Notes: generated from the sequence alone by a model not told the origin. DNA of 46,106 nt from Myxosarcina sp. GI1 (GCF_000756305.1 NZ_JRFE01000010.1:21932-68037), one strand, 5' to 3'; shown: positions 18,001 through 25,853, counted from the first letter of the stretch. A program made the numbers and translations.

Positions 18001-19974
18001 TTTAAAGCACTAGCGACTGTGGGCGAGATCGATCCAGATAATGGTCACGTACTGACTGGTTATCCAGACGGTCAGGCAGCTTGGTTAGCAGACCAAGATA
18101 CCGTGCGCGTAGCGTATCAGTCAGAGTCATACGCAACCCTGTCTAGCGAAACATATCCCTGGGAGATGGAGAGTGGCGCAACTTTCACTGGTTCTCACGT
18201 CCATACAATTGACTACGATCGCGAGGCATTTGCCGAATTCCTAAACAATGACGCTGCTGCCAGCGAAATGTTTAAGGGTGCAGGACATCTATTCGACACT
18301 GTCTATAACGTCTTCGGTGAGATTGTTGACGGCAAAAACTTAGACTCGACCGACCTAAGTGCTAAATGGGGCAACCAAACTCTGCCAGACGGCACGGTAG
18401 TCGAGTTCGACTCAGATCGGCAGCTTACCTTAGCTGACTGGTTCTTCCATTCTTTCTGCGGTGCATACTACGAGCAAGCCAACAAGTACGGCGACGGCAT
18501 CGGCTTTGAAGACGATGTGTGGCTAATGGGCGAGGAGTGGAACATTGGTGAAATGTTTGAGGAGGCTGCTGCCGCTGCTGGCATTACTGAAGAAGAAGCC
18601 CGCATCTCTCCAGGAGAGGACTACTTTACTCAAACTATGGGTCTGGCTTCCATGGTTGTAGACATTGAAAATGAGACGGCTTACACGGTGCCAGTGTTGG
18701 GTCAGTCTGGCTATGAGAAAATGATCCCCATGAACTCAGGTCATGAGGACTATGTTGTCATGGTGATGGCGGGCTATAACCTTGAAGTTGAGCCAGCACC
18801 GCTGACGGTCTACGTAGGTAAGAAAGGTGTAGATGCCCACGGCAACCCTCTTGCCGAGGGTGCTAGCGATCGCGATTCCTTCTTGGGTCGCAACGGTCTA
18901 CTATACGGTCAGATCTACGGTATGGCTGCTACTGACGAGACTTACGCTTCTCTTGGTATTGACGAGGTCGATGCTGACGAGTTTATGTTGGATGCTTACG
19001 CTACTGATGCCGATGCTCCCGAAAACTTCAGCGCGCGTTACGTTCCTACTAGCTACCAGTGGGATGGCTTCGACACTCCTGAAGCAGCCGCAGACACCGA
19101 GGTATTTCTATGGGAGAAAGATGGCGACAACGGTGAGGTAAACGAGCAGCCAGAGGGTCACACCTACTTCAACGGTGACAGCAAGACCGAACACCCAGCA
19201 GTAGATCCCGATATCACCAAGCATCGCTATGTCCAAAACCTGACCGTCCCCAGCGCTCAGTTAGGCATCGATTTTACCGATATGGTTAACGAGCTAGAAA
19301 ATAACGATGCCGATGGCAACGGTCTGCCAGATTACCTATCGGCAGACGTAACTCGCATCTTAGCTGGTGTAGACGGCGCGCTGACTTTAGAAACTGGTGG
19401 TAAGGGTAAGGGTCACATTGGACCAAACAACCCCGATGGTACGCTTACCCATGCGACTCATTTAGAAATTGAGGAAGCTCGGCTGGATCAACCCGATGGC
19501 TTACAGTGGATTAAGACCTCTGATGGTGACTACCTGATTGTGGATGAGGACTCAGGTAACGACTACGGCGAGCGGAAAATGATTCTGCCTATCGATGCCG
19601 AGACGTTGCAGCTAGAAGAAGAACGTACGGGCTACTTCTTAGCATCTGCTGGTGGTGAACTCAATCCTCGTGCGATCGCGGAAATTTCAGCAATTCCCGA
19701 CACCTTTACAGAGGCTACTAGCTCGGAGTTTTCTGGCTCCTGGAACGTGACTCACCTGGTGCAGACTAAGGAAGACGGTAGCTTCTACACTCAAGAAGAA
19801 ATCGCTGGAACTGGCATACAAGATATTATCGACCGATTCCCTCTAAATGAGCAGACGCTAATCGGCGTAGTGCAGCACAGTGGCGAATCTAGTGGCATCA
19901 TCGAGGAGCGCGAGGCAGACCAAGGCGGTCAAATCTTCCAGTTCAATGTAGCAGACAATTTAGCTCTTATTTAG
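15019..19974 (+). CDS. Glycerophosphodiester phosphodiesterase nested in a phytase/esterase-like propeller, with large PhoX-like C-terminal region
   Basis: 1651 residues. An esterase-like phytase propeller begins at the N-terminus (GFSGVQFAPDNSGALWFLSD), is interrupted by a GDPD barrel at ~187-565 (GHRGASGLLPEHTLEAY, IEPDLVSTKDGVLIARHEP, DGFFTDFPGT), then resumes at ~580-770 (GFEGMAFSPDNTTLYPLLEG). A beta-rich linker (~785-965) leads to a ~680-residue region (GSHVHTIDYDREAF, HSFCGAYYEQ, MGEEWNIGEM, DYLIVDEDSG) that looks like a metal-binding propeller phosphatase of PhoX/DUF839 style; that label is inference. GDPD releases glycerol-3-phosphate from deacylated lipids. The HRGAS/EPDL catalytic His and acidic ligands are present. 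It lies on the opposite strand, inside the phn order, and a terminator follows. No classical signal peptide. Confidence 0.8.
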   Translation: MANELIGFASLPADTFAEGPQSGADDGEGNPIEANGRTGPFDGQPVQGFSGVQFAPDNSGALWFLSDNGFGAQENSTDYLLRIYQADPDFAGAEKGDGSVEVQNFVQLSDPDKLIPFNIVNENSEERLLTGSDFDIESFVFDSNGDIWVGDEFGPYLLHFDRGGTLIEAPIPTPNIPRLNTLNGQDPLVIGHRGASGLLPEHTLEAYRVAIAQGADFIEPDLVSTKDGVLIARHEPILDDTTNVAEVFGEDRMSTKILDGEEVTAYFAEDFTLAEIKQLRAVQQNDFRSQEFNGAFEIPTFQEVIELVQEVEAQTGVQVGIYPETKHPTYFDLQDLSPEESLIETLQKTGFTNPNRIFIQSFEFENLIKLQGMLDEAGLGDIPLVQLYGDTTKDASPEDGFSVPYDIRYNLEQGNDLKAIYGQEFLAAVENGLSEATTYRDMDSAEFLQVIADLYAEGAGPWKNNILLRESLEEPVDGNDDGEAEITTQLTGEITSFIDDAHTAGLQVHPYTLRNEEQFLTLEADGTPQTPEREFEQLIQIGADGFFTDFPGTGDKVRDAVVADLVKSPQNPALGEEQLANLNRSQGFEGMAFSPDNTTLYPLLEGPVLGDPDNALRIYKFDPERSEYSDELIGYYPTEDSHPIGDFTPINENEFLVIERDNNEGEEAEFKKIFKIDISKVDENGFVAKEEVVDLLNIADPNDLNEDGKTSFSFPFVTIEDVVVVDEDTILVANDNNYPFSMGREGDIDNNEVILLDLEQPLDLDPTLGGSPLTDTLTPDTESKTTFAQVDSGTTSVFLDLPLLKSAAGITLVDTDSTEEPFSEDFQVGFPIEDSYFTFETDPFVPVSGSIKHSGTVTLGLDDTEVTVGDFSIGFDETRVSETASGFFVADTTEDDLELEILFDVGTPGSLNADAESLEIAEADLLVAPEFAEALGAAELTGADVGDTRVDASAIEPEITVGETTALIPQAGSSYAPEDLQEGSSGDTDFPYGDFKALATVGEIDPDNGHVLTGYPDGQAAWLADQDTVRVAYQSESYATLSSETYPWEMESGATFTGSHVHTIDYDREAFAEFLNNDAAASEMFKGAGHLFDTVYNVFGEIVDGKNLDSTDLSAKWGNQTLPDGTVVEFDSDRQLTLADWFFHSFCGAYYEQANKYGDGIGFEDDVWLMGEEWNIGEMFEEAAAAAGITEEEARISPGEDYFTQTMGLASMVVDIENETAYTVPVLGQSGYEKMIPMNSGHEDYVVMVMAGYNLEVEPAPLTVYVGKKGVDAHGNPLAEGASDRDSFLGRNGLLYGQIYGMAATDETYASLGIDEVDADEFMLDAYATDADAPENFSARYVPTSYQWDGFDTPEAAADTEVFLWEKDGDNGEVNEQPEGHTYFNGDSKTEHPAVDPDITKHRYVQNLTVPSAQLGIDFTDMVNELENNDADGNGLPDYLSADVTRILAGVDGALTLETGGKGKGHIGPNNPDGTLTHATHLEIEEARLDQPDGLQWIKTSDGDYLIVDEDSGNDYGERKMILPIDAETLQLEEERTGYFLASAGGELNPRAIAEISAIPDTFTEATSSEFSGSWNVTHLVQTKEDGSFYTQEEIAGTGIQDIIDRFPLNEQTLIGVVQHSGESSGIIEEREADQGGQIFQFNVADNLALI

Positions 19975-20009
19975 ATACTAAAGACTAATTCATCTAATTT
20001 TTGTTAACT

Positions 20010-20035
20010 AGGTGGGCGTTTGCTCACCTTTTTTT
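20010..20035 (+). terminator. intrinsic terminator of the GDPD gene
   Basis: AGGTGGG pairs with CTCACCT (one G-T pair) with a six-base loop and is followed by seven T. It starts 36 bases after the stop codon. Confidence 0.8.
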
Positions 20036-20174
20036 ATGCGATCGCACCGACTCGATAAAATTTGGTTGAGCGATCGCAAGCACTATATAAATAAAACATC
20101 TTCAATTGAACGGCAAGTGATGATAAAATCTTCAGTACTAAATATTTTGCATTTGAGTCGAAGTCTTTATTTTT

Positions 20175-21050
20175 TCAAATGGGTTTTTTCTTTTCAATTT
20201 TAGCCGCAAGTTGCGCACGGCGTGAATTACAGTAATCGGTATCAGAACAAATCCACATTCTAGTTCCGCGATCGTCAATTACTACTTCATCCAAATAACT
20301 TTCAGTCGAACCGCAAAATTCACAGGCTTTATCGTCCCATTTTTCACCTGAAAAAGGATAATCTTCAAAGTCTAAACTTTTAACTTTGGTATAGGGTGGA
20401 ACGGCATAAATTCGCTTAGCTCTTCCCGCACCGAATAATTGCAGTGCGGGATTGTTATTCATTTTAGGATTATCAAAACGAGGTATGGGACTTGGTTTCA
20501 TTAAATAGCGATCGTTAACCATTACGGGATAATCATAAGCAGTGGCAATTTGTCCAAAATTAGTAATATCTTCATACAATTTGACGTACATCGAGCCATA
20601 TTCTTCTAAAGCGTGCATTTTTGCCGCTTCGGTTCTCGATGGTTCGATAATAAATAGAGGTTCGGGCATGGGAACTTGATAAACTATAATTTGCCCTTCG
20701 GTTAACGGGGTTTCTGGAATACGATGACGGGTTTGAATCAAAGTAGCTTCACTGGTTTTTTCTGTGGTATCTACACCACAAACTTTTTTTAAAAAGCGTT
20801 TGATATTTACGGCATTAGTAGTGTCGTCTGCACCCTGATCGATAACTTTTAAAGTATCTTCTTTACCTATTACCGAAGCTGTTACTTGAATACCTCCCGT
20901 TCCCCAACCATAAGACATTGGCATTTCGCGAGAGGAAAACGGAATTTGATGTCCTGGTATGGCGACAGCTTTCAAGATAGCGCGTCGAATAGAGCGTTTG
21001 GTTTGTTCGTCGAGATAGGCAAAGTTAAAGCCTGGTTCTGTTTGAGTCAT
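20175..21050 (-). CDS. phnJ: PhnJ, radical-SAM C-P lyase
   Basis: 291 residues. The four cysteines of PhnJ are present as CEFC (Cys243, Cys246), Cys268 and Cys274 with spacing C-x2-C-x21-C-x5-C, identical to the E. coli enzyme with an offset of two. The glycine of AIPGHQIPF (Gly33) corresponds to the glycyl radical site. PhnJ cleaves the C-P bond of ribose-1-phosphonate 5-phosphate to yield alkane and cyclic phosphate. It is the last gene of a six-gene minus-strand run from phnG; gaps are short (24 bases to the FosA-like gene). The enzyme looks fully functional by its residues. Confidence 0.96.
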   Translation of the reverse strand: MTQTEPGFNFAYLDEQTKRSIRRAILKAVAIPGHQIPFSSREMPMSYGWGTGGIQVTASVIGKEDTLKVIDQGADDTTNAVNIKRFLKKVCGVDTTEKTSEATLIQTRHRIPETPLTEGQIIVYQVPMPEPLFIIEPSRTEAAKMHALEEYGSMYVKLYEDITNFGQIATAYDYPVMVNDRYLMKPSPIPRFDNPKMNNNPALQLFGAGRAKRIYAVPPYTKVKSLDFEDYPFSGEKWDDKACEFCGSTESYLDEVVIDDRGTRMWICSDTDYCNSRRAQLAAKIEKKKPI

Positions 21051-21074
21051 AGTAGATGAATGAATAATAATTTT

Positions 21075-21485
21075 CTAGACATAAAAAATCATTTCTTCAT
21101 AAGAATTTTCTTTAACTGCATTTAGGCGAGTTTGCCAATTACCAACGTGAAGTTCTAATTTATGATTGTCTGGATCGAGAATATATAAAGAGTCGCCTTC
21201 GCTAGTGTTGTCCTGCCATAATCTAAGATTTAATTGCTTGATATTTTGACGATAATAATTCAACTCTGTTTGAGAAATACTAAAAGCGTAATGAGTGTAG
21301 ACAGAAGCTACGTGGCGATCGCTCTCTCGATTTAAAGACAAACAGAACCAAAGATCGCCAGCCAACATATATACACCACGTTTCCATTTAGCTAGAGGTT
21401 TAAACTGCAACTTCTGAGTATAAAAGTCAAAGGAAGCCTCCAAATTAGTAACAGATAAATTTAAATGGTTTAATCCTGAGATCAT
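21075..21485 (-). CDS. FosA-like vicinal-oxygen-chelate protein inside the C-P lyase operon
   Basis: 136 residues, FosA length, with long shared stretches (GLNHLNLSV, LWFCLSL, YTHYAFSIS, LDPDNHKLELHVGN). The three metal ligands His7, His65 and Glu111 are present, as are the potassium-loop SEG (95-97) and Arg120. FosA adds glutathione to fosfomycin, itself a phosphonate. Two residues differ from those I recall for FosA: Asn9 in place of the catalytic Thr9, and Gln91 in place of Lys90. The protein may therefore detoxify or prepare a different phosphonate. Operon position between the cupin and phnJ is suggestive. Confidence 0.8.
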   Translation of the reverse strand: MISGLNHLNLSVTNLEASFDFYTQKLQFKPLAKWKRGVYMLAGDLWFCLSLNRESDRHVASVYTHYAFSISQTELNYYRQNIKQLNLRLWQDNTSEGDSLYILDPDNHKLELHVGNWQTRLNAVKENSYEEMIFYV

Positions 21486-21508
21486 TTGTCTTAATTAATA
21501 CTGAATTA

Positions 21509-21817
21509 CTATTTAAACCAAAACTCAATAATAAAAGTATCGCGATCGAATCTAGCTGCATGAACTTGATGAGGTTTAAGGTGATACCAATCTCCTAAGC
21601 TGTAATATTCTTCTTTGCCATCAACAATTAAAATCAACTCTCCTTGAGTTACTACGCCGTGATTGTCGCTATTGTGTTGATGCGCTTCGATTTCCGTACC
21701 TTGAGAATAACTAGCAAAATAAATATCTACATTTTCTGTAGTCAATCTATTTGCCTCAAATCTACCTTGGAAAATTGGTAAAGTACGAATCTTGTCGGGA
21801 AAATGAGCTTGGTTCAT
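21509..21817 (-). CDS. small cupin protein in the phn operon
   Basis: 102 residues of a single cupin_2 barrel: HQHNSDNHGVVTQGELILIV contains the first motif with its histidines, and YSLGDWYHLKPHQVHAA the second. Such cupins bind a metal and often sense or modify small acids. Gaps to phnI (19 bases) and to the FosA-like gene (23 bases) place it in the operon. Cupins are found in several phosphonate clusters, but no reaction can be stated for this one. Confidence 0.75.
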   Translation of the reverse strand: MNQAHFPDKIRTLPIFQGRFEANRLTTENVDIYFASYSQGTEIEAHQHNSDNHGVVTQGELILIVDGKEEYYSLGDWYHLKPHQVHAARFDRDTFIIEFWFK

Positions 21818-21836
21818 AAATTACAGCTTTAATAAA

Positions 21837-23423
21837 TTAAACAGCACTAAATGCAGCAGGATAAACAATCTTTCCTCGATAACCATCAGATTTAGTCAAA
21901 AACTTTACCATAAAATATTCGTCTGGTACATTAAAAGGAGATTGAATACTGTACTTGCTTGCAGGTTTAAATCCGAAACGAATATAAAATTTAGGATCGC
22001 CCAAAACAATAACCATCGGTGCTGGTATTTTGTCTGCTATTTCTAAACCAGTTTTAATTAACAAACTTCCTATTTCTTTATTTTGATGTTCTGGCGATAC
22101 GGCTACAGGTGCTAAAGCTAAAACTTGAGTAGTTTCTTTGTCTATTAAATCTATGTAGCTAAACATAATATGACCGACTATTTTGTTATCTAGTTCGGCT
22201 ACTAAAGATAGTTCGGGAACATAGCCTTTGCTCTGTCTAATTTTCTCAACTAACTCAGCTTCATTTTCTCTTCCGAAGGCTAAATTATTTACTTCTGCTA
22301 TTGCAGGATAATCATGTGCTTCTGCCGCACGTATTTTTAAGCTATTTATTTTTTGTTCTTTCCTCATCTGACGAACTAAATTTAATTCCGCTTGAAAATC
22401 AATGTAATGAGGTAACTTCAAATGCTGCACGAACCCTTGTGCCTCGACATTATCAGAGTGATATAAAACAAACTCCTCATCTTGCGCTACACCTTCTAAA
22501 TTTTCCCCAAACTCTTTTGCTCTTAAAGCACGATCTACTATTGCCATCGACATTGCTTTGCGTTCGTTATAGCCAAAAGTTAAACCGTAACCTCTAGTAA
22601 ATTGAGGCGGTAATTCTTTGCTGCCTTTAAACTGGTTTAACATCTGAACTTCGGTTACTTGAATATCGGCGATCGCAATTTCAAAACCTAGTTCTTCTGG
22701 TTCGATAATTACCTCTACTTCTCCGACTCTGATTTCACCTGCAAAGGGATGATTTTTACCGTATCCCCGTTGGGAGGAATAAGCCAAACCCAGTAAAAAG
22801 CCTTCGTCAGCGCGTGCTAAATTTTGTAATCTAGCATCTCTATTGGTAGGAGTGTTTAGCGATTGACGGGTAAGATCGAATGGTTCATTAGTTGCGTCTT
22901 TACAGGTTTCGGATTGAATTAATCCTTCTCTATCTAACGTATCGATCGCCCTTGCTATTTTTCCATTGCGATCGCGATTGTTATCTGTTTCTAGAGTGTT
23001 ATAATTATTGTCTTCTGCGGCTAATTTAAAATCTAGTAAACGATGAATATAGTCATAAGTCGCACCTAGTTTTTGTCCTTCTGGTACGTCTTTAAAAATA
23101 GAAGAAATGCGCCTTTGAATCTGCATTTTTTCTGTATTTAGAGGCTGGCTGTAATAGAGTCTGGGTAAAGTAGTTCGGTAGGCTCTTAATAAAAAAATTG
23201 CTTCTACTAGATCTCCCCAAGATTGTTTAATTGCTAAAGCTGCCAAATCGCGATCGTATAAACTTCCTTCTGCCATAACGCGATCGACGGCTAAAGCCAG
23301 TTGTTGCTTTATTTGTTCGATAGATAATTCGGGGATATGTTTATCTCCCCGACGCATTGCTTGTAATAAAGCCTCTGCATTTTGTATTGCTTTTTCGCCA
23401 CCTTTTACCGCTACGTAAGCCAT
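21837..23423 (-). CDS. phnI: PhnI fused to a C-terminal GNAT domain
   Basis: 528 residues. Residues 1-~358 cover a whole PhnI (MAYVAVKGGEKAI, RADEGFLLGLAYSSQRGYG, TRGYGLTFGYNERKAMSMAI, LYHSDNVEAQGFVQHLKLPH); E. coli PhnI has 354 residues. Residues ~361-528 form a YhbS-type acetyltransferase (LKIRAAEAHDYPAIAEV, LAPVAVSPEHQNKEIGSLLI, FYIRFGFKPAS). PhnI transfers the phosphonate to C1 of ATP ribose, displacing adenine, together with PhnG, PhnH and PhnL. The fused GNAT might acetylate aminophosphonates, as PhnO does, right at the complex. No stop or new start separates the two parts. Confidence 0.93.
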   Translation of the reverse strand: MAYVAVKGGEKAIQNAEALLQAMRRGDKHIPELSIEQIKQQLALAVDRVMAEGSLYDRDLAALAIKQSWGDLVEAIFLLRAYRTTLPRLYYSQPLNTEKMQIQRRISSIFKDVPEGQKLGATYDYIHRLLDFKLAAEDNNYNTLETDNNRDRNGKIARAIDTLDREGLIQSETCKDATNEPFDLTRQSLNTPTNRDARLQNLARADEGFLLGLAYSSQRGYGKNHPFAGEIRVGEVEVIIEPEELGFEIAIADIQVTEVQMLNQFKGSKELPPQFTRGYGLTFGYNERKAMSMAIVDRALRAKEFGENLEGVAQDEEFVLYHSDNVEAQGFVQHLKLPHYIDFQAELNLVRQMRKEQKINSLKIRAAEAHDYPAIAEVNNLAFGRENEAELVEKIRQSKGYVPELSLVAELDNKIVGHIMFSYIDLIDKETTQVLALAPVAVSPEHQNKEIGSLLIKTGLEIADKIPAPMVIVLGDPKFYIRFGFKPASKYSIQSPFNVPDEYFMVKFLTKSDGYRGKIVYPAAFSAV

Positions 23424-23453
23424 ATTTTTTAATTGATAATCGATAATGGAAAA

Positions 23454-24038
23454 TTAAATTACTTTTGAGGTACGGGGTAAACCAAGTACTTTGTTTTGAT
23501 AGAAGAAATAAATATCTATTCCCAGAGGATAGGAATTATGGTTTTGTTGCCATTGTTGCCAGAATATTTCTGGTAAATTGATGGGCATGGTAATTTGTTC
23601 TTTAATACCTGCGCCTATTAATTTTCTTGGTTGTAGTGATAATTCGCCAATTGCTTCTACGGTTATTAACAATGTGGTGGAATTCTCTGGATAGACTGGC
23701 GTTCCCTGTTTGAATTGAGATAATGAGGGCATATTATTAACATCCCAAATAACTGCAAAATCAGCCAGTTTTGTATTTTCGGTAAAACGACAACCTGTAT
23801 GAAACAAAAGCCAGTTTTTAACTTCTTCATTTAATCCTGGTTGCAGCCATACGAGGATTTCTATATCTAATAGAGTTAAAGATGCAGCAGCACAAGCTAT
23901 ATTTAATTGCCAAGGTGGGGTTAATTGAGCGGTAATTTTATTTATTGTTCCTGGATGAGACAAAGCATTGAGCAATACTCTAAATGTACTTTGGGAATCG
24001 TGGGTTAAATCTTCAAAACCTGGCAGTTCAACTATCAT
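23454..24038 (-). CDS. phnH: PhnH, C-P lyase core subunit
   Basis: 194 residues, the family's length. The start ELPGFEDLTHDSQSTFRVLL and following NALSHPGTI is the PhnH signature (FRxxLxAMSxPG). PhnH is a non-catalytic core subunit bound to PhnI and structurally resembles PLP enzymes without their cofactor. The gap to phnG is 7 bases and to phnI 30, so co-transcription is likely. Confidence 0.93.
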   Translation of the reverse strand: MIVELPGFEDLTHDSQSTFRVLLNALSHPGTINKITAQLTPPWQLNIACAAASLTLLDIEILVWLQPGLNEEVKNWLLFHTGCRFTENTKLADFAVIWDVNNMPSLSQFKQGTPVYPENSTTLLITVEAIGELSLQPRKLIGAGIKEQITMPINLPEIFWQQWQQNHNSYPLGIDIYFFYQNKVLGLPRTSKVI

Positions 24039-24045
24039 TAAAAAC

Positions 24046-24486
24046 TTATTCTCCGCGCAACATAGTTAAAAACTCTACTTTGGTTGCTTCTGTCTGTCTT
24101 TGTTGTTTTTGTTGATGTTCTAGCAATATGATTTGCAAGGGTTGAATGACGCGCTCGCACACCTGAGAAAACCATTCTTCCTGTTGCAATAATCCGTCGC
24201 AAACAGCAGCTAACTCTGCATGACGTTTGGCTCTCCCTCCAACATAAGCGAAACCCATAACCTCATTTATTTTTATAACACAGCGCGTAATTGTCATTTC
24301 TCCTAAGCTAAATGCTTCGCCCGTACCTCCTGCTCTAGCTCTTACCATTGTCAAACCAATCTCTGGTTGCCGCAAAACAGTATACTCTGGTAATTTTTCT
24401 AACGTCTTAACCTGTTGTTCGAGGTTGACTACAGAAGATTTAGCTAAGATAGTCATCCAAACTTGTCTTTCTGTTAGCGATTTCAT
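24046..24486 (-). CDS. phnG: PhnG, C-P lyase core subunit
   Basis: 146 residues, matching PhnG. The start TERQVWMTILAKSS matches the typical RQRWMxxLA opening; later RQPEIGLTMVRARAGGTGEAFSLGEMT and GRAKRHAELAAVCDGLLQ are the conserved core. PhnG forms the centre of the PhnG2H2I2J2 complex that replaces the adenine of ATP by the phosphonate. It is first in the operon phnG-H-I-cupin-fosA-like-J. The octamer array just ahead suggests phosphate control. Confidence 0.94.
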   Translation of the reverse strand: MKSLTERQVWMTILAKSSVVNLEQQVKTLEKLPEYTVLRQPEIGLTMVRARAGGTGEAFSLGEMTITRCVIKINEVMGFAYVGGRAKRHAELAAVCDGLLQQEEWFSQVCERVIQPLQIILLEHQQKQQRQTEATKVEFLTMLRGE

Positions 24487-24489
24487 ATT

Positions 24490-24530
24490 CTTAACTTGTT
24501 TTTAATTTAAAGTTAAATTACTGTTAAAAT
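24490..24530 (+). promoter_or_regulatory. Pho-box-like array at the phnG start
   Basis: Reading the plus strand, CTTAACTT (24490), TTTAATTT (24501), GTTAAATT (24512) and GTTAAAAT (24523) follow at exact 11-bp intervals; the first two match the YTTAAYYW octamer perfectly. It begins four bases from the phnG start codon and points away from phnG. Confidence 0.5.
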
Positions 24531-25180
24531 TTGTTCGGACATACAAACTATTTCTCACAATACATCAACCAAAAATAATTAACAATAGACAGTAACGCGG
24601 CGAACACCTAAAAACAATTGCGATATTTTTGACAGTTTTAATTTGTCTTATTTTCCACTAATTTAAAGCTTTAATTTTGCGATAAAAGGTCACAACTTTT
24701 TGTTGATTTAAAATCTTTTGAAGTAGAGTTGATTTATTTTGTTTTTCAGCTAATGTCTGATTAACTCCTCTAGCTCAAAGCATCATTGTTACTTGATTCC
24801 ACCTTTTTTATTCACTCAAACATTTTTAATTTGAGCGAACGTTGAGTTAATATTAGAGTCCCTGGTACGTGGCGGAATAAAGATAATGTCGAACTATTGA
24901 TGTAATTAGGTATTGTTGATTTAGAAGAAGCTCGTCAGTTAAGACAGTTGGAAATGTAAGCAGACGAACAGGCGATCGCGCTAAAGCGAGATAAGTTGCA
25001 GAAACTGCTACAAGACCAAATATCCAAATAGGATTGGGAAAATTTACGAGCGATCGCGAGATTGAAGAAGCCGCAGAAATTCTCTCTGAAGCTGTTAGAA
25101 AACTTCGACAAGTAATGTTTATTTAGGTCTTAAATAAACTTTGAAACAATACAATCAAAGGCGAAGTCTCGATTACTACT
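24531..25180. other. gene-free stretch at the edge of the phn region, with a decayed coding scrap
   Basis: No intact gene. Around 24,865-25,115 the plus strand keeps coding-like pieces (LGIVDLEEARQLRQLEM and ADEQAIALKRDKLQKLLQ) separated by in-frame stops, and then a shifted piece REIEEAAEILSEAVRKL. I do not recognise the parent protein. The phn island ends here and the accessory region begins. Confidence 0.4.
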
Positions 25181-25471
25181 CTACTCATCAATATTAGCTA
25201 TTTCTTCTGGAGTGTATTGAAATGGAAATACTTGATAGCGGGAAAGAACATCAATGAATTCTGCTCTATTCAAGCCCGCAATTTCTGCTGCTTTACCTTG
25301 GGAAATTTCTTCTAATTCATACCATTTTACGGCAGTACGGACATATCAAGCACCTGAGCCAAGCTCAGGTGTCTCGTTCTCAGCAATCCGCATTTCTCTG
25401 ACAAATTCGTCAGGATTTTTTCGGAGGGCGGAAAAAACGGTTTCAGGTAGTTGGATAGATAGGTTTTTCAC
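25181..25471 (-). pseudogene. UPF0175 antitoxin interrupted by a small hairpin insertion
   Basis: Minus-strand frame from GTG 25471: LSIQLPETVFSALRKNPDEF and VREMRIA, then 15-16 unrelated codons with a TGA, then VKWYELEEISQGKAAEIAGL and the UPF0175 ending. The foreign stretch holds a perfect 9-bp inverted repeat, CACCTGAGC (25351-25359) and GCTCAGGTG (25363-25371). Both flanks stay in one frame, so the insert is a multiple of three. UPF0175 proteins are antitoxins for DUF3368 PIN-like toxins; no toxin remains beside it. Confidence 0.8.
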
Positions 25472-25541
25472 AATGTTAATAAATTTAAGTAAAAATTCAA
25501 TTGAATAAAGTTATTTTGTAGGAATAAAAATGGTTTGAAAT

Positions 25542-25853
25542 CTATTTAAGATATAAAAAACGTGCAAAATCTAAAACTTCTTCTTGACGTTTATTGTCTA
25601 AATTATTGAGAATAGCGGCTACTCTGTCGGGAACAGATAACCAAGTTTTTGTTTTAGCTTGCCAAACAACTATAAACTGTTGAGAAGATAATGTACAAAG
25701 TGCTAAAGTTTCACCTGTAGAATCAGAAAACTCGACTTCATAAGCATTGTTTTGGTAACTTTCAACAATAGTCCCCTGTGTTCCTGCTCGAAGATTGTAT
25801 TCAGGTAAATCTACTAGCAACTCAACAATATCGAATAATTCTGGCTGAATCAT
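25542..25853 (-). CDS. DUF4926/DUF2281-like protein, probable antitoxin partner
   Basis: 103 residues. The first ~60 residues (FDIVELLVDLPEYNLRAGTQ then GTIVESYQNNAYEVEFSDSTG) form an SH3-like DUF4926 domain. The end (RVAAILNNLDNKRQEEVLDF) looks like the DUF2281 helix. Its start overlaps the end of the DUF6883-like gene by four bases (ATGA), a toxin-antitoxin style of coupling. Function is inferred from such pairs, not proven. Confidence 0.6.
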   Translation of the reverse strand: MIQPELFDIVELLVDLPEYNLRAGTQGTIVESYQNNAYEVEFSDSTGETLALCTLSSQQFIVVWQAKTKTWLSVPDRVAAILNNLDNKRQEEVLDFARFLYLK

